Below, one piece after another: positions 44,829 to 57,596 of a DNA stretch of 64,000 nt. The position numbers and the translations under genes are program-made. Source of the DNA: Phaeobacter sp. 11ANDIMAR09 (GTDB lineage: Bacteria; Pseudomonadota; Alphaproteobacteria; Rhodobacterales; Rhodobacteraceae); the NCBI RefSeq assembly GCF_001294455.1, contig NZ_LIKT01000009.1, positions 62,001-126,000 on the forward strand, read 5' to 3'. Numbering within the stretch: position 1 is the stretch's first letter; every line of letters begins with the position of its first letter. The notes beneath the pieces are model-generated. The model was not told the DNA's origin, made no database searches, and saw only the letters and a list, made by a program, of their open reading frames with translations.

Positions 44829-46790
<1,962 letters not shown>

Positions 46791-46796
46791 AGGTCC

Positions 46797-47183
46797 TCAC
46801 ACCGTAGGTATTCCGTTTGCCTCGCAATTGGCGACCACGACTTCGGCGTCGATGGTGCGCAAACCGCGCGGTAGGGAGGGCGAAATCGTGTAGACAGCAT
46901 CAGCTATCTGTTTGCCACCCTCATGTTTCATTTTTGTGCGAACGTGACGCGCAAACCCGTAACCCCGGATCAACGCATATTGTGCTGCCGCACATTCGGC
47001 ATAGTCATCCACATCCGACGCCGCACGGGCCCCGGACATGGTCACGTGAAATTGCACCAGATCCCCCTCCAACAGACTCGTCTGAACCCCGTGATAATCC
47101 GGGTTAAACGCGTCAGCTGATCCGCCGGGAATCGGGGCACAGCCCGCCAGCATCACAGAGGATATGAGTGCAGCGCGGATCAC
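46797..47183 (-). CDS. predicted small lipoprotein inside the nuo operon
   Basis: 128 residues. Signal peptide with lipobox VMLAGC, then a mixed alpha/beta sequence including [25 protein letters not shown] and [16 protein letters not shown]. Not recognised. The start overlaps the nuoG stop (ATGA), so it is translated with nuoG. Possible periplasmic-facing partner or simply a co-expressed envelope protein. Confidence 0.7.
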   Translation of the reverse strand: MIRAALISSVMLAGCAPIPGGSADAFNPDYHGVQTSLLEGDLVQFHVTMSGARAASDVDDYAECAAAQYALIRGYGFARHVRTKMKHEGGKQIADAVYTISPSLPRGLRTIDAEVVVANCEANGIPTV

Positions 47184-49195
47184 TCGGCCGCAATCTTCTC
47201 GGCCCGGCGGGCCTTGGCATTCGCCGATAGCTCGGCCATCACCTGCGATGCACGGGCAATCGGGTTGGTCAGGTAGAAATCTCCCAGAGCATTGCGGAAG
47301 TCCGCCTTGCCAAGTGGGCCTTCCTCTTCGAGCTGCCAGGTGTTTTCCGGCACCTGGTCAACCATCGCAAGATGCGGCACCTCTTTGACCAGAGCCTGAC
47401 GCAGCTGCGCCAGCGAGTCATAGGGCAGTTGCGCACCGATTTCGGCGCTCAACGCCCGCAAGATCGCCCAGTTTTCCTTGGCTTCACCCGGCGCAAAGCC
47501 TGCGCGCATGGCCAATTGCGGACGGCCTTCGGTATTCACAAACAGACCGTTTTCTTCGGTATAGGCGGCACCCGGCAGGATGACATCGGCACGATGCGCG
47601 CCGCGATCCCCTTGGCTACCTTGGTAGATCACAAAGGCCCCTTCACCGATTTCGACTTCATCGGCGCCAAGGCTGTAAATCACATCACAGTCAGACACCG
47701 CATTGCGGCCGCCTTCGGTCACGGCGCCCAGATCCATCGCCCCAACGCGGGCGGCGGCGGTGTGCAGCACCAAAAGCTTGGCATTGCCAGCCTCACAGAT
47801 CTTTTGAACCATAGCCAGAACCGCAGCACCGTCGGCCTCTTGCAAGGCGCCCTGCCCCAGGATGACAATCGGGTTCTTGTCCTTGACATGGTCAGAGGTC
47901 GAAAGCGCCTGTTCCAAAGCCGCACGATCCGTGCCGATGTGGTTCACATCATAGGTCAGGTCTACGTTCTCACCAATCAAGGACACCTGCGCGCCATTGA
48001 TCCAGGCCTGGCGGATACGGGCGTTCAGAACCGGCGCCTCGGTGCGCGGGTCACTGCCGATCAGCAGGATCGAGCCCGCCGTATCAATGTCTTCAATCGC
48101 CGCGGTGCCCACATAGGCAGACCGATTACCAGCGGGCAGACGCGCGCCATCGGTGCGGCATTCAACAATGCCATCCTGGCTTTCAATCAGTTGCTTGAGC
48201 GCAAAAACAGCTTCGGTCGAAGCCAGATCCCCCACCAAAGCACCAAGCTTTTTGGCGTTTTTGACGGCAGTCGCAGCGGCACTCAGCGCTTCTGGCCAGC
48301 TCGCGGGTTTGAGTTTGCCGTCAACACGCACATAGGGGCGGTCCAAACGCTGGCGCCGCAACCCGTCCCAGACGAAGCGGGTTTTGTCGGAAATCCATTC
48401 CTCGTTCACGCCATCATTGTTGCGCGGCAGGATCCGCATCACTTCGCGGCCCTTGGTATCGACCCGGATGTTGGAGCCAAGCGCGTCCATCACGTCGATG
48501 GTTTCGGTCTTGGTCAGCTCCCAGGGGCGGGCGCTAAAGGCATAGGGTTTTGACGTCAGCGCACCAACGGGGCAGAGATCAATGATATTGCCCTGCAGGT
48601 TGCTGTCCAAAGTCTCGTTCAGATAGCTGGTGATTTCAGCATCCTCACCACGACCGGTTTGGCCCATCTGGGTGATGCCAGCCACCTCGGAGGTGAAGCG
48701 CACACAGCGGGTGCAGCTAATGCAACGGGTCATCGCCGTCGACACAAGCGGGCCGAGGTTCAGATCGTCCACTGCGCGTTTGGGTTCGCGGAAGCGGGAG
48801 AAATCAACGCCATAGGCCATGGCCTGATCCTGCAGATCACATTCGCCGCCCTGATCGCAGATCGGGCAATCCAGCGGGTGGTTGATCAACATGAATTCCA
48901 TCACGCCTTCACGGGCCTTTTTGACCATGGGCGAATTGGTCTTAACCTGCGGCGCCTGGCCTTCGGGGCCGGGGCGCAGATCGCGCACCTGCATCGCACA
49001 GGAGGCTGCGGGCTTGGGCGGGCCACCCACGACCTCGACCAGGCACATGCGGCAATTGCCGGCAATCGACAGGCGCTCGTGGTAACAAAAACGCGGGATC
49101 TCGACGCCCGCCTCTTCGCAGGCCTGGATCAGGGTCATTGCCCCATCCACCTCTACCTCGGTTCCGTCGATATTGATCTTGCGGAGGTCAGACAT
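47180..49195 (-). CDS. nuoG: NADH-quinone oxidoreductase subunit G
   Basis: 671 residues. N-terminal 2Fe-2S domain ([19 protein letters not shown]), His-Cys3 and further 4Fe-4S motifs ([25 protein letters not shown]), then a molybdopterin-oxidoreductase-like domain without cofactor role. Short of the long E. coli form (about 910), like mitochondrial and Paracoccus types. Confidence 0.96.
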   Translation of the reverse strand: MSDLRKINIDGTEVEVDGAMTLIQACEEAGVEIPRFCYHERLSIAGNCRMCLVEVVGGPPKPAASCAMQVRDLRPGPEGQAPQVKTNSPMVKKAREGVMEFMLINHPLDCPICDQGGECDLQDQAMAYGVDFSRFREPKRAVDDLNLGPLVSTAMTRCISCTRCVRFTSEVAGITQMGQTGRGEDAEITSYLNETLDSNLQGNIIDLCPVGALTSKPYAFSARPWELTKTETIDVMDALGSNIRVDTKGREVMRILPRNNDGVNEEWISDKTRFVWDGLRRQRLDRPYVRVDGKLKPASWPEALSAAATAVKNAKKLGALVGDLASTEAVFALKQLIESQDGIVECRTDGARLPAGNRSAYVGTAAIEDIDTAGSILLIGSDPRTEAPVLNARIRQAWINGAQVSLIGENVDLTYDVNHIGTDRAALEQALSTSDHVKDKNPIVILGQGALQEADGAAVLAMVQKICEAGNAKLLVLHTAAARVGAMDLGAVTEGGRNAVSDCDVIYSLGADEVEIGEGAFVIYQGSQGDRGAHRADVILPGAAYTEENGLFVNTEGRPQLAMRAGFAPGEAKENWAILRALSAEIGAQLPYDSLAQLRQALVKEVPHLAMVDQVPENTWQLEEEGPLGKADFRNALGDFYLTNPIARASQVMAELSANAKARRAEKIAAE

Positions 49196-49198
49196 GGT

Positions 49199-49621
49199 CT
49201 ATTTCGCCCTCAGTAACGCGCCGATCGCGCTGTTTTTCTGTATTTCCGCACGACCAAACGTGCAGAATGTTTCTGGATTTTCATAAGAGACGCCGCTCTT
49301 GGCGAGCAGTTTTTCGCCCCTTGCCCGCATCCGGGCCTTTTCTGTATCGGACTCGATATAGGCCCGGATTTCGCTATCGGCGTAGCCCAGCGAATTGGCA
49401 TGAGAGCGCAACCGGCGCAGCTCACCAATCCCTTTGAACAGACGCGCGCCAAGACTGTCGCAGTGATCTGCAACCTCTTTGGCCATCGCCACGGCAAACA
49501 GCGGTTCTTCGATTTCGGGAATGTCCCGCAGGGATGGCTTGGCAGCCAGCCCGGTGGGCACGGCCAGAACTGTGACAGTCAGCGCAGCAAATACAGCAGA
49601 TGGCACTTGGGCAAGTCTCAT
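49199..49621 (-). CDS. DUF5333-type exported protein in the nuo operon
   Basis: 140 residues. N-terminal signal peptide (VPSAVFAALTVTVLAVPTGLAA) and a helical mature part, KPSLRDIPEIEEPLFAVAMA, VADHCDSLGARLFKGI, ENPETFCTFGRAEI. Two Cys could pair. It matches my memory of DUF5333, a Rhodobacteraceae family found beside nuo genes; function unknown. ATG 49621 has AAGGAGAGAGC upstream; the longer frame to 49732 overlaps the next gene. Confidence 0.75.
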   Translation of the reverse strand: MRLAQVPSAVFAALTVTVLAVPTGLAAKPSLRDIPEIEEPLFAVAMAKEVADHCDSLGARLFKGIGELRRLRSHANSLGYADSEIRAYIESDTEKARMRARGEKLLAKSGVSYENPETFCTFGRAEIQKNSAIGALLRAK

Positions 49622-49719
49622 TGCTCTCTCCTTGGAAATGGAGAGGCCATCAGGCGCAAAACCGGCAGCGCTATTCAATAACGCAGCCGCCATTTCGCCA
49701 GGATATGCCCAAAATCCGC

Positions 49720-50064
49720 TCACGGGTTGCAAGTCCCCCGCAGCACAGCATTGTCCCCATCGCGAGGCAGGGGCGCTTCGGGATCTTCCAGATCAACCTG
49801 CCAGTCGATTTTGGAGGTTCCATATTGCTCGATACAATAGGTCGTACCAGCGTAGCGCAGGGCCTCGCGAGCGCCCAAGGGAGAGGCCGCCACATCAAAA
49901 ACCACTGCGTCAAACACGGCCCGCGATACTTTTTTGTCCACGACAGAAGCCTTAGTGCGGAACGCAACGCCGTCAAAGACAGGACGGGAGTCTTTGTCAG
50001 TGCAGCCCGCCAGCACAGTGGCCGAGAGCAGCGCAGCCGTCAGAAATTTGGCATTTCCTATCAT
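49720..50064 (-). CDS. predicted small lipoprotein in the nuo operon
   Basis: 114 residues. Lipobox LAGC after a typical signal (AKFLTAALLSATVLAGC), then RPVFDGVAFRTKASVVDKK and a beta-rich tail with Cys in TTYCIEQYG and RGTCNP. Not recognised. It lies between nuoF and the DUF5333 gene on the same strand. Envelope role possible; link to complex I unproven. Confidence 0.7.
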   Translation of the reverse strand: MIGNAKFLTAALLSATVLAGCTDKDSRPVFDGVAFRTKASVVDKKVSRAVFDAVVFDVAASPLGAREALRYAGTTYCIEQYGTSKIDWQVDLEDPEAPLPRDGDNAVLRGTCNP

Positions 50065-50087
50065 CTTCCGTCCCTTACTTCGTCTTC

Positions 50088-51386
50088 TTATTCAGCCGCA
50101 ATAGCGCTGTTTCGGCCCGTTTTCTGAGCCTTGATACGGTCCTCGATTTCCTCGCGGAAGTTGCGGATCAGACCCTGGATGGGCCAGGCCGCCGCGTCGC
50201 CAAGTGCACAGATGGTGTGACCCTCAACCTGTTTGGTCACATCCCAGAGCATATCGATCTCTTCCAGGTCGGCCTCGCCTTTGACCAAACGGTCCATGAC
50301 GCGCATCATCCAGCCAGTGCCTTCGCGGCACGGGGTGCACTGACCACAGCTTTCGTGTTTGTAGAACTTGGCCAGACGCCAGATCGCCTTGATGATGTCG
50401 GTCTGCTTGTCCATCACGATAACCGCTGCCGTGCCCAGGCCAGAGCCTAGCTCGCCGCGCAGATAGTCAAAATCCATGACCGCATCGCGCATGTTCTCGC
50501 CACGCACACAGGGCACTGACGAGCCACCGGGGATCACCGCCAGAAGATTGTCCCAGCCACCGCGAATACCGCCGCAATGCTTTTCGATCAGCTCCTCAAA
50601 GGAGATCGACATCGCCTCTTCGACGACGCAGGGGTTGTTGACGTGACCCGAGATCGCAAAGAGCTTGGTGCCTGCATTGTTGGGACGCCCAAAACCGGCA
50701 AACCAATCCGCGCCACGGCGCAGGATGGTGGGCACAACGGCGATGGATTCGACGTTGTTCACCGTGGTGGGGCAGCCATACAGGCCCGCACCCGCCGGGA
50801 AGGGCGGTTTCATCCGGGGCATGCCCTTTTTGCCTTCGAGGCTTTCGATCAGAGCAGTTTCTTCACCGCAGATATAGGCGCCAGCACCGTGGTGGAGGAA
50901 GACGTCGAAATCCCAACCCGAGCCAGCGGCATTGCGCCCCAAAAGACCCTTGTCGTAGCATTCATCAATGGCGGCCTGCAGCGCTTCGCGCTCGCGGATG
51001 TATTCGCCGCGCAGGTAGATGTAGCAGGTATTGGCATTCATCGCGAAGCTGGCAATCAGCGCGCCCTCGATCAGCGTATGCGGATCATGGCGCATGATTT
51101 CGCGGTCTTTGCAGGTGCCGGGCTCGGATTCATCGGCATTGATCACCAAATACGAAGGGCGACCATCGCTTTCCTTGGGCATAAAGGACCATTTCAAACC
51201 GGTGGGGAAACCCGCACCACCACGACCGCGCAACCCGGAGTCCTTCATGGTCTGGATGATCCAGTCACGGCCCTTTTCAATAAGCCCCGCCGTGCCATCC
51301 CAATGGCCGCGCGCCTGGGCACCTTTCAGGGTGCGCTCATGCATACCGTAGAGGTTGGTAAAGATCCGGTCCTGGTCCTTCAGCAT
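50088..51386 (-). CDS. nuoF: NADH-quinone oxidoreductase subunit F
   Basis: 432 residues. NADH and FMN binding subunit: [14 protein letters not shown] (about 53-66), [13 protein letters not shown] and the cluster motif [15 protein letters not shown] (N3). Entry point for electrons from NADH. 6 nt follow the DUF5337 gene stop. Confidence 0.97.
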   Translation of the reverse strand: MLKDQDRIFTNLYGMHERTLKGAQARGHWDGTAGLIEKGRDWIIQTMKDSGLRGRGGAGFPTGLKWSFMPKESDGRPSYLVINADESEPGTCKDREIMRHDPHTLIEGALIASFAMNANTCYIYLRGEYIREREALQAAIDECYDKGLLGRNAAGSGWDFDVFLHHGAGAYICGEETALIESLEGKKGMPRMKPPFPAGAGLYGCPTTVNNVESIAVVPTILRRGADWFAGFGRPNNAGTKLFAISGHVNNPCVVEEAMSISFEELIEKHCGGIRGGWDNLLAVIPGGSSVPCVRGENMRDAVMDFDYLRGELGSGLGTAAVIVMDKQTDIIKAIWRLAKFYKHESCGQCTPCREGTGWMMRVMDRLVKGEADLEEIDMLWDVTKQVEGHTICALGDAAAWPIQGLIRNFREEIEDRIKAQKTGRNSAIAAE

Positions 51387-51392
51387 GTCTGC

Positions 51393-51632
51393 CTACCCTT
51401 GGTTTTTGTTTTTACTGGTCTGACGCAGGCGCCAGAGTTGCATTATGTTGACCAATGCATAGATCAGCCCCGCAAGCGCGGCAAAATCAAACAAAAGCGC
51501 GTAACGGCCAGGGATTCCAATCGCCGGGCCAATAATCATAGTCAGGGCCAACCAGGCCAGCATAGTCCCGGCAATCACCAATGAGATGTGCCGCCCCTTT
51601 GCTGCGATAGCCCTATCCAGATCTGCGCTCAT
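51393..51632 (-). CDS. DUF5337-type small membrane protein in the nuo operon
   Basis: 79 residues with two membrane helices (about 17-40 and 44-64), a polar N-terminus (MSADLDRAIAAKGRHISLVI) and a basic tail. It corresponds to DUF5337 as I remember the family; function unknown. It sits between nuoE and nuoF on the same strand, so it may be an accessory or assembly protein of complex I. Confidence 0.7.
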   Translation of the reverse strand: MSADLDRAIAAKGRHISLVIAGTMLAWLALTMIIGPAIGIPGRYALLFDFAALAGLIYALVNIMQLWRLRQTSKNKNQG

Positions 51633-51686
51633 TCAGGTCCTCAGTTTTACGCCCTGCCCGCCCCTGAACCGGAGCGAACAAGTCAG

Positions 51687-52838
51687 TTATTCGTCGTCGT
51701 AGCGGCCGTCTTTTTTGGCCTTTTTGGCAAAGTCGGTCTCATCCCCAACTGCCAGCTTGGCAGCCTGGGCGATCCAACCGTCACGTTCGATACGGCCTTT
51801 GAACTTCAAACGGCTATCCACCCAAGCGACCTCAGCCTCGCCCCATTCGGCGATCTGGTCGAAGTGGAAGAAGCCCAGCTCATTCAGGGTTTGCTCCAGC
51901 TTGGGGCCAACACCTTTCAGCAGTTTCAGATCATCCGGCAGACCACCACGCGCTTCTTTCAGCGTTTCGGGCGCGACCTCAGCCACCTCTTCGGCCGCGG
52001 CAGGCTTTTCTGCAGGCTTGGGCTTGGGGGCGGCTTTCTTTGTCTCTTCGACCTGTTTGGCAACAGGTTTGGCAGCCTCAGGCGCTTTGGGCGGCGCTGC
52101 AGCTGCGGTCCGGCCAGCAACTGTACCATCCTTGCCCACCCAGGGGGTCAGCAGGGGCACTTCGTTCCCCTGGATACGTTTGACACCGTCACCAATATCA
52201 ACAGCGAGCTGCACACTCGCATTGTACTGCGTCTTGCCGCTGTCATATTCGGTCAACGAGGTCAGACCCGATTTGGGCTCTGCGGCGTAGCGACCATTCT
52301 GAGGGCCCGGCACAACGGGTTTGCCTGTTGCCAGATCGTCGAGCATCTGGGCAAAGCCCTCTGCTGTCAGGTCCTCGTAGTAGTCTTTCCCGATCTGTGC
52401 CATGGGCGCATTGGTGCAGGCGCCCAGACATTCGACCTCTTCCCAGGTGAATTTGCCATCAGCCGACAGGGTAAAAGGCTTATCTGCGATCTTGTCCTTG
52501 CAGACCGCAATCAGATCCTCGGCACCGCAGATCATGCAGGACAGGGTTCCACAGATCTGCACATGGGCTACCGAACCCGTGGGCTGCATCTGGAACATGA
52601 AGTAAAAGGAGGTGACCTCGAGCACGCGGATATAGGCCATGCCCAGCATGTCAGCGATAAATTCAATCGCCGGTTTGGAGACCCAGCCCTCTTGTTCCTG
52701 GGCGCGCCACAGCAAGGGGATCACAGCCGAGGCCTGACGGCCTTCGGGGAATTTGGTCAATTGCGCCTCGGCCCATTTCTGGTTTTCGGCTGTGAAAGCA
52801 AAGCTTTCGGGCTGTTCGGAATGAAGGCGACGAAGCAT
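51687..52838 (-). CDS. nuoE: NADH-quinone oxidoreductase subunit E with C-terminal extension
   Basis: 383 residues, much longer than the usual ~170-240. The N-terminal thioredoxin-like domain binds 2Fe-2S N1a through C96, C101, C137 and C141 ([14 protein letters not shown] and [10 protein letters not shown]). From about 200 there is a Pro/Ala/Lys-rich linker ([20 protein letters not shown]), then a compact helix-hairpin-helix-like region ([17 protein letters not shown], about 312-330) that resembles DNA-binding HhH motifs. Purpose of the extension unknown. The stop of nuoD overlaps its start. Confidence 0.94.
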   Translation of the reverse strand: MLRRLHSEQPESFAFTAENQKWAEAQLTKFPEGRQASAVIPLLWRAQEQEGWVSKPAIEFIADMLGMAYIRVLEVTSFYFMFQMQPTGSVAHVQICGTLSCMICGAEDLIAVCKDKIADKPFTLSADGKFTWEEVECLGACTNAPMAQIGKDYYEDLTAEGFAQMLDDLATGKPVVPGPQNGRYAAEPKSGLTSLTEYDSGKTQYNASVQLAVDIGDGVKRIQGNEVPLLTPWVGKDGTVAGRTAAAAPPKAPEAAKPVAKQVEETKKAAPKPKPAEKPAAAEEVAEVAPETLKEARGGLPDDLKLLKGVGPKLEQTLNELGFFHFDQIAEWGEAEVAWVDSRLKFKGRIERDGWIAQAAKLAVGDETDFAKKAKKDGRYDDE

Positions 52839-54052
52839 TAGCGGTCAATCTCTCCAAATACGACGTCCATGGTGCCAATGATGGCAGCGACGTCGGCCAG
52901 CTGGTGGCCTTTTGCAACGTGGTCCATGGCTTGCAGGTGCAGGAAACCCGGCGCGCGGATCTTGCTGCGGTAGGGTTTGTTGGACCCATCTGCCACCAGA
53001 TAGACGCCGAATTCGCCCTTGGGGGCCTCAACGGCGGCATAGACCTCACCGGCAGGCACGTGAAAGCCTTCGGTGTAGAGTTTGAAGTGGTGAATGAGGC
53101 TCTCCATTGAGGTCTTCATGTCACCGCGTTTGGGCGGGGTCAGCTTGCCACGAGCCAGCACGTCGCCAGTGGCTTCGCGCAGTTTGGCAGTGGCCTGACG
53201 AATGATCGACAGCGACTGGCGCATCTCTTCCATCCGCACCAGATAGCGATCATAGCAATCACCATTCTTGCCCACGGGGATCTGGAAGTCGAACTCGTCA
53301 TAACATTCATAGGGCTGCGCGCGGCGCAGATCCCAAGCCATACCGGAGCCACGCACCATGACACCAGAAAAGCCCCAGTCGAGGATTTCTTGCTCAGTGA
53401 CGACGCCAATATCGCAGTTGCGCTGCTTGAAGATGCGGTTCTCGGTCAAGAGCCCATCGATATCGGCCAGCACTTTGGGGAATTCCAGCGCCCAGAGGTC
53501 GATATCATCGAGCAAATCATCCGGGATATCCTGATGCACACCGCCAGGGCGGAAATAAGCCGCGTGCAGACGGGCACCACAGGCGCGCTCATAGAACACC
53601 ATCAGCTTTTCGCGTTCCTCAAAGCCCCAGAGCGGCGGCGTCAGCGCGCCCACGTCCATGGCCTGGGTGGTCACGTTCAATAGATGGTTCAGGATCCGGC
53701 CAATCTCGGAATACAAAACCCGGATCAAGGAGCCACGGCGGGGCACCTCAACGCCGGTCAGTTTTTCAATGGCGAGACACCAGGCATGTTCCTGGTTCAT
53801 TGGCGCCACATAATCCAGCCGGTCAAAATAGGGCAGGTTTTGCAGATAGGTGCGGCTTTCCATCAGCTTTTCGGTGCCACGGTGCAGCAGGCCGATGTGC
53901 GGGTCGCAGCGTTCTACGATCTCGCCGTCCAGCTCCAGCACCAGACGCAACACGCCGTGCGCTGCCGGGTGCTGCGGGCCAAAGTTGATGTTGAAATTGC
54001 GGATCTTCTGTTCGCCCGTCTGGGCGTCGTCGAATTTGGAGCCGTCCATCAT
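52838..54052 (-). CDS. nuoD: NADH-quinone oxidoreductase subunit D
   Basis: 404 residues. The quinone-site His motif is visible in [15 protein letters not shown], with [16 protein letters not shown]. Forms the quinone pocket with NuoB. Separate from NuoC, unlike the E. coli fusion. Overlaps nuoC by 4 nt. Confidence 0.97.
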   Translation of the reverse strand: MMDGSKFDDAQTGEQKIRNFNINFGPQHPAAHGVLRLVLELDGEIVERCDPHIGLLHRGTEKLMESRTYLQNLPYFDRLDYVAPMNQEHAWCLAIEKLTGVEVPRRGSLIRVLYSEIGRILNHLLNVTTQAMDVGALTPPLWGFEEREKLMVFYERACGARLHAAYFRPGGVHQDIPDDLLDDIDLWALEFPKVLADIDGLLTENRIFKQRNCDIGVVTEQEILDWGFSGVMVRGSGMAWDLRRAQPYECYDEFDFQIPVGKNGDCYDRYLVRMEEMRQSLSIIRQATAKLREATGDVLARGKLTPPKRGDMKTSMESLIHHFKLYTEGFHVPAGEVYAAVEAPKGEFGVYLVADGSNKPYRSKIRAPGFLHLQAMDHVAKGHQLADVAAIIGTMDVVFGEIDR

Positions 54053-54654
54053 TTTGCCCCCTCTTTTTCATCACCGGGCAGGATGTATTCAGCACCCTCC
54101 CAGGGAGACATGAAATCAAACTGGCGGTATTCCTGTACCAGGCTTACGGGCTCATAGACGACGCGCTTTTCGGCTTCATCATAACGCACTTCGGTATAGC
54201 CAGTGGTCGGGAAGTCTTTGCGCAGCGGGTAGCCGCGAAAGCCATAGTCGGTCAGGATGCGGCGCAGATCCGGATGGCCGGAAAACAGAATGCCAAACAT
54301 GTCGAAGACTTCGCGCTCAAACCAATTGGCCGATGGATGCACATCAACAATCGAGGGCACCATGTCATCTTCGCGCACCGAGACCCGCAAGCGAATGCGC
54401 TGGTTCCGATACATCGACAGGAAGTGATAAATCACATCAAAGCGCTTGCCGCGCTCCGGGTAATCTACGGCGGTGATATCAACCAGCGAGGAAAATTTGC
54501 AGTTGCTGTCGGATTTGAGGAACTCGACAAGACCAGCGATATTGGCCGGAGCCACATCGACGTTCAGCTCATCAAACGCCACGTCCCAGGACAAGACACA
54601 GTCAGGGCGTTTGGCTGCGATCTGAGTACCAAGTTCTTGCAGTGCTTCAGTCAT
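54049..54654 (-). CDS. nuoC: NADH-quinone oxidoreductase subunit C
   Basis: 201 residues. The 30-kDa subunit motif ERESFDMFGI is seen as [22 protein letters not shown] followed by [13 protein letters not shown]. Peripheral arm structural subunit. Confidence 0.96.
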   Translation of the reverse strand: MTEALQELGTQIAAKRPDCVLSWDVAFDELNVDVAPANIAGLVEFLKSDSNCKFSSLVDITAVDYPERGKRFDVIYHFLSMYRNQRIRLRVSVREDDMVPSIVDVHPSANWFEREVFDMFGILFSGHPDLRRILTDYGFRGYPLRKDFPTTGYTEVRYDEAEKRVVYEPVSLVQEYRQFDFMSPWEGAEYILPGDEKEGAK

Positions 54655-54675
54655 TTCTTTCTCCAGCCAGATCGC

Positions 54676-55200
54676 TTAGCGCACCAGGGTGCCGGTACGG
54701 CGGATTTTGCGCTGCAGCTGCATCAGACCATAAAGCAGAGCCTCAGCTGTGGGCGGGCAGCCCGGCACGTAGATATCCACGGGCACCACCCGGTCACAGC
54801 CTCGCACAACCGAATAGCTGTAATGGTAGTAGCCGCCGCCATTGGCGCAGGAGCCCATGGAAATCACATACCGCGGCTCGGGCATCTGGTCGTAGACCTT
54901 GCGCAGGGCGGGCGCCATTTTATTGGTCAATGTGCCCGCAACGATCATCACATCCGACTGACGCGGGGAGGCACGCGGGGCAATGCCAAAGCGTTCTGCA
55001 TCGTAACGTGGCATCGAGGTATGCATCATCTCAACCGCGCAGCAGGCCAGACCAAAGGTCATCCAGTGCAGGGACCCTGTACGGGCCCAGTTGATGATGT
55101 CTTCAGTCGAGGTCAGCAGGAACCCTTTGTCCTGCAGCTCAGCATTCAACGCCTGAGTGGCAACTTCCTTGTCGATCCCAGCGGTATTGGCTCCGGTCAT
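54676..55200 (-). CDS. nuoB: NADH-quinone oxidoreductase subunit B
   Basis: 174 residues from the ATG at 55200. Binds the N2 4Fe-4S cluster: [18 protein letters not shown] and [10 protein letters not shown] supply the four cysteines. Start 55200 overlaps the nuoA stop by one base (TGATG); an in-frame start 30 nt earlier would lie inside nuoA. Confidence 0.96.
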   Translation of the reverse strand: MTGANTAGIDKEVATQALNAELQDKGFLLTSTEDIINWARTGSLHWMTFGLACCAVEMMHTSMPRYDAERFGIAPRASPRQSDVMIVAGTLTNKMAPALRKVYDQMPEPRYVISMGSCANGGGYYHYSYSVVRGCDRVVPVDIYVPGCPPTAEALLYGLMQLQRKIRRTGTLVR

Positions 55201-55565
55201 CACTCCCATTCCAGAGCTCCCTTTTTCCATTCATAGGCAAAACCGATGGTCAGGACGCCCAGGAACACCATCATCGACCAGAAGCCAGTATCGCTCATAT
55301 CCTTGAAGCCAACGGCCCAGGGAAAGAGGAAGGCAATTTCCAGGTCAAAAATGATGAAAAGAATCGACACCAGGTAAAACCGCACGTCAAATTTCATACG
55401 CGCGTCATCAAAGGCGTTGAAACCGCATTCATAAGCGCTGACTTTTTCTGGGTCGGGATTGCGCACGGCAAGCACAACTGCCGCCAGAATAAGAACAATT
55501 CCCAGGCCGACCGCGACGACCAGAAACACCAAGATCGGGAGGTATTCCCGCAACATCTCTTCCAC
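55200..55565 (-). CDS. nuoA: NADH-quinone oxidoreductase subunit A
   Basis: 121 residues, three membrane helices. The conserved loop [21 protein letters not shown] is a NuoA hallmark at the quinone entrance. GTG start at 55565 is supported by AAGGAG 8 nt upstream; ATG 55556 would have the same Shine-Dalgarno too far away. First gene of the nuo operon. Confidence 0.95.
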   Translation of the reverse strand: MEEMLREYLPILVFLVVAVGLGIVLILAAVVLAVRNPDPEKVSAYECGFNAFDDARMKFDVRFYLVSILFIIFDLEIAFLFPWAVGFKDMSDTGFWSMMVFLGVLTIGFAYEWKKGALEWE

Positions 55566-55630
55566 GAGTGGCTCCTTTCCGAGCGCGCGGATTCTCGCGC
55601 GCCGTCAATTGGCGTGTTGACTTGCGCATG

Positions 55631-55659
55631 TGTCTACTCGCGCACCCCCCCAGCGTCAA
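55631..55659 (-). promoter_or_regulatory. putative nuo operon promoter
   Basis: On the minus strand TTGACG (55659-55654), 17-nt spacer, TAGACA (55636-55631), 66 nt upstream of the nuoA start. Spacing and -35 fit sigma-70; the -10 match is moderate. The spacer has a run of seven G. Confidence 0.5.
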
Positions 55660-55766
55660 CCAAACCAATGGTGAAGAAAGAGGCTTTCTGTGCGAGTCGC
55701 GACCCTGCGGCATCACTTCGCGCTATTTGGGTCGCTACGAGTTAATTTCTTATTATTTCCATAAGG

Positions 55767-55797
55767 AAAGGCGCCGCATATTTTTGCGACGCCTTAA
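55767..55797 (-). terminator. terminator after the enoyl-CoA hydratase gene
   Basis: On the minus strand TTAAGGCGTCGCA and TGCGGCGCCTT pair around a short A-rich loop, with one bulge or mismatch. Confidence 0.55.
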
Positions 55798-55836
55798 AAA
55801 CAGACATTGGAAATATTGGTTAATATTTGCGGTGAA

Positions 55837-56619
55837 TCAGCCCTGCCAACGGGGTTTGCGCTTGTCAAAGAAGGCCGAAATTCCCTCTGGCGCCTCGTCG
55901 CCTTCCCAGCAATCAACCAGAGCCTGAATGGTCATATCGATGACCTCGTCATCCAGCCGCGGCCCAAGGTTGCGTGTGAGCTGCTTTGCCGCGGCCACTG
56001 CACGCGGGGCACAGCTCAGATAAGGGACAACCTCGGCTTCAACCGCGGCAGCCAGATCTGCTGCGGGCACCGCTTTGGCCAACAACCCCAGTTCCACAGC
56101 TTCCGCAGCGCCAAAGAGCCGCGCCGACATGAACACCCTGCGCGCCCGAGATTCGCCCATGCGGGCCACCACATAGGGGCCGATGGTGGCGGGGATCAGC
56201 CCCAGCTTTGTTTCCGTCAGCCCCATCTTCAAATGATCTACACCAATAGCCACATCACAGACCGAGGCCATGCCAACGCCGCCACCAAAAGCATTCCCCT
56301 GAATGGCACCGATCAGCGGCTTGGGCATGGTGTTTAAGATCATCAGGGTTTCCGCGAGGACACGCGCCTCGGCCGCCCGGGTTTTGGCATCCGCCTCCAT
56401 CTGCTTTTGCATCCAGGTCAGATCGCCACCGGCACAGAAACTCTTGCCCGCGCCAGTCAGCACCACCACCCGCACCTCATCATCCGCCGCAAGCTGTTCC
56501 GCCGCCGCTTTGATCTCCAACAGCATCTCACCAGACATGGCATTGTGCTTTTCCGGCCGGTTCAAGGTCAGCGTCGCAACGCCGCGCTCATCCGTTTCAA
56601 TCAAGACAGTCTTGTACAT
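55837..56619 (-). CDS. liuC: enoyl-CoA hydratase/isomerase, probable methylglutaconyl-CoA hydratase
   Basis: 260 residues. Crotonase fold: oxyanion-hole stretch GAGKSFCAGGDL (about 55-66) and IGAIQGNAFGGGVGMASVCD. By position at the end of the liu cluster it should hydrate 3-methylglutaconyl-CoA to HMG-CoA in leucine breakdown; the fold alone would allow other enoyl-CoAs. Last gene of the minus-strand cluster, separated from hmgL by 53 nt. Confidence 0.88.
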   Translation of the reverse strand: MYKTVLIETDERGVATLTLNRPEKHNAMSGEMLLEIKAAAEQLAADDEVRVVVLTGAGKSFCAGGDLTWMQKQMEADAKTRAAEARVLAETLMILNTMPKPLIGAIQGNAFGGGVGMASVCDVAIGVDHLKMGLTETKLGLIPATIGPYVVARMGESRARRVFMSARLFGAAEAVELGLLAKAVPAADLAAAVEAEVVPYLSCAPRAVAAAKQLTRNLGPRLDDEVIDMTIQALVDCWEGDEAPEGISAFFDKRKPRWQG

Positions 56620-56672
56620 TCTCAGTCCCTCTTCCCTCTTGCCTCTTTGGCCCCTGCGGCTCTAGCGCCTCG

Positions 56673-57533
56673 TTATGCGCTGTCACTGCGCATTGATTTG
56701 GCCATCTGAGCCGCCTGCAGCAGAACCTCCGGGTTCAAACCGGTTTCATACCCCAGTCCCACCAGGTGATCGTGCACCGCTTCGGTGGCGACATTGCCAG
56801 CGGCACCTGGCGCATAGGGGCAACCGCCCAGCCCCCCAACCGCCGCATCAAAGACCCGAACACCCTGGTCGAGCGAGGCCTCGATATTTTCCAAGGCCCG
56901 CCCAGCGGTGTCGTGATAATGGCCGGCAAGATGCGAGACGGGCACCCGTTTCGTTACGACAGTCAGCATTTTGCTGATGGAGTCCGGCGTGCCCTGACCG
57001 ATGGTATCGCCCAGCGACACCTCATAGCAGCCCAGCAAATGCAGCGTCTCCGCAACCAGCGCCACCTGTTCGGGATCAGTTGGTCCATCAAAGGGACAAT
57101 CCGTGACGCAGGACACATAGCCGCGCACTGGCAACTTCAGCGTCGAGGCGGCCTGCAGGATCGGTTTGAAACGCTCAATGCTTTCACGGATAGAGGCATT
57201 GATATTGGCGCGGGAAAACCCTTCAGAGGCCGAGGCAAACACCGCGATCTCATCCGCCCGCGCCGCAACCGCATCCTCATAGCCACGCATATTGGGGGTC
57301 AAGGCGGCATAGGAGACCCCCGGAGCCCGCTGAATACCAGCCAGAACCTCGCCACTGCCCGCCATCTGCGGCACCCATTTAGGGGACACAAAACTGGCAA
57401 CCTCTATGCGGCGAAACCCAGCCCGAGACAGGCAATCCACCAGAGCCACCTTTTCCGCCACGGGAATGGCGCGTTTCTCATTTTGCAGCCCGTCGCGCGG
57501 CCCCATCTCAAAGATCTCGACAGATTGGCTCAT
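56673..57533 (-). CDS. liuE: hydroxymethylglutaryl-CoA lyase
   Basis: 286 residues. Splits HMG-CoA into acetyl-CoA and acetoacetate. N-terminal EMGPRDGLQNEKR and the family motif GLGGCPYAPGAAGNVATE with the catalytic Cys; SLGDTIGQGTP and HYHDTAG bind the metal. ATG 57533 gives the normal N-terminus; the frame is open to 57572. Confidence 0.95.
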   Translation of the reverse strand: MSQSVEIFEMGPRDGLQNEKRAIPVAEKVALVDCLSRAGFRRIEVASFVSPKWVPQMAGSGEVLAGIQRAPGVSYAALTPNMRGYEDAVAARADEIAVFASASEGFSRANINASIRESIERFKPILQAASTLKLPVRGYVSCVTDCPFDGPTDPEQVALVAETLHLLGCYEVSLGDTIGQGTPDSISKMLTVVTKRVPVSHLAGHYHDTAGRALENIEASLDQGVRVFDAAVGGLGGCPYAPGAAGNVATEAVHDHLVGLGYETGLNPEVLLQAAQMAKSMRSDSA

Positions 57534-57544
57534 GGCCGATCCTT

Positions 57545-57580
57545 CCCTCTTCATCTTTCTATAAATATTCAAAAAGCCCG
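57545..57580 (-). repeat. degenerate copy of the dispersed repeat core
   Basis: On the minus strand GAATATTTATAGAAAGATGAA matches the A/T core of the copies at 8384 and 59571, without the GC hairpin. It lies between liuD and liuE inside the operon. Confidence 0.45.
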
Positions 57581-57596
57581 ATCAGCAGCCCACGCC

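Noticed and set aside
47372-48553. 393-codon plus-strand frame opposite nuoG
   Set aside because: Antisense shadow; no start signal or domain.
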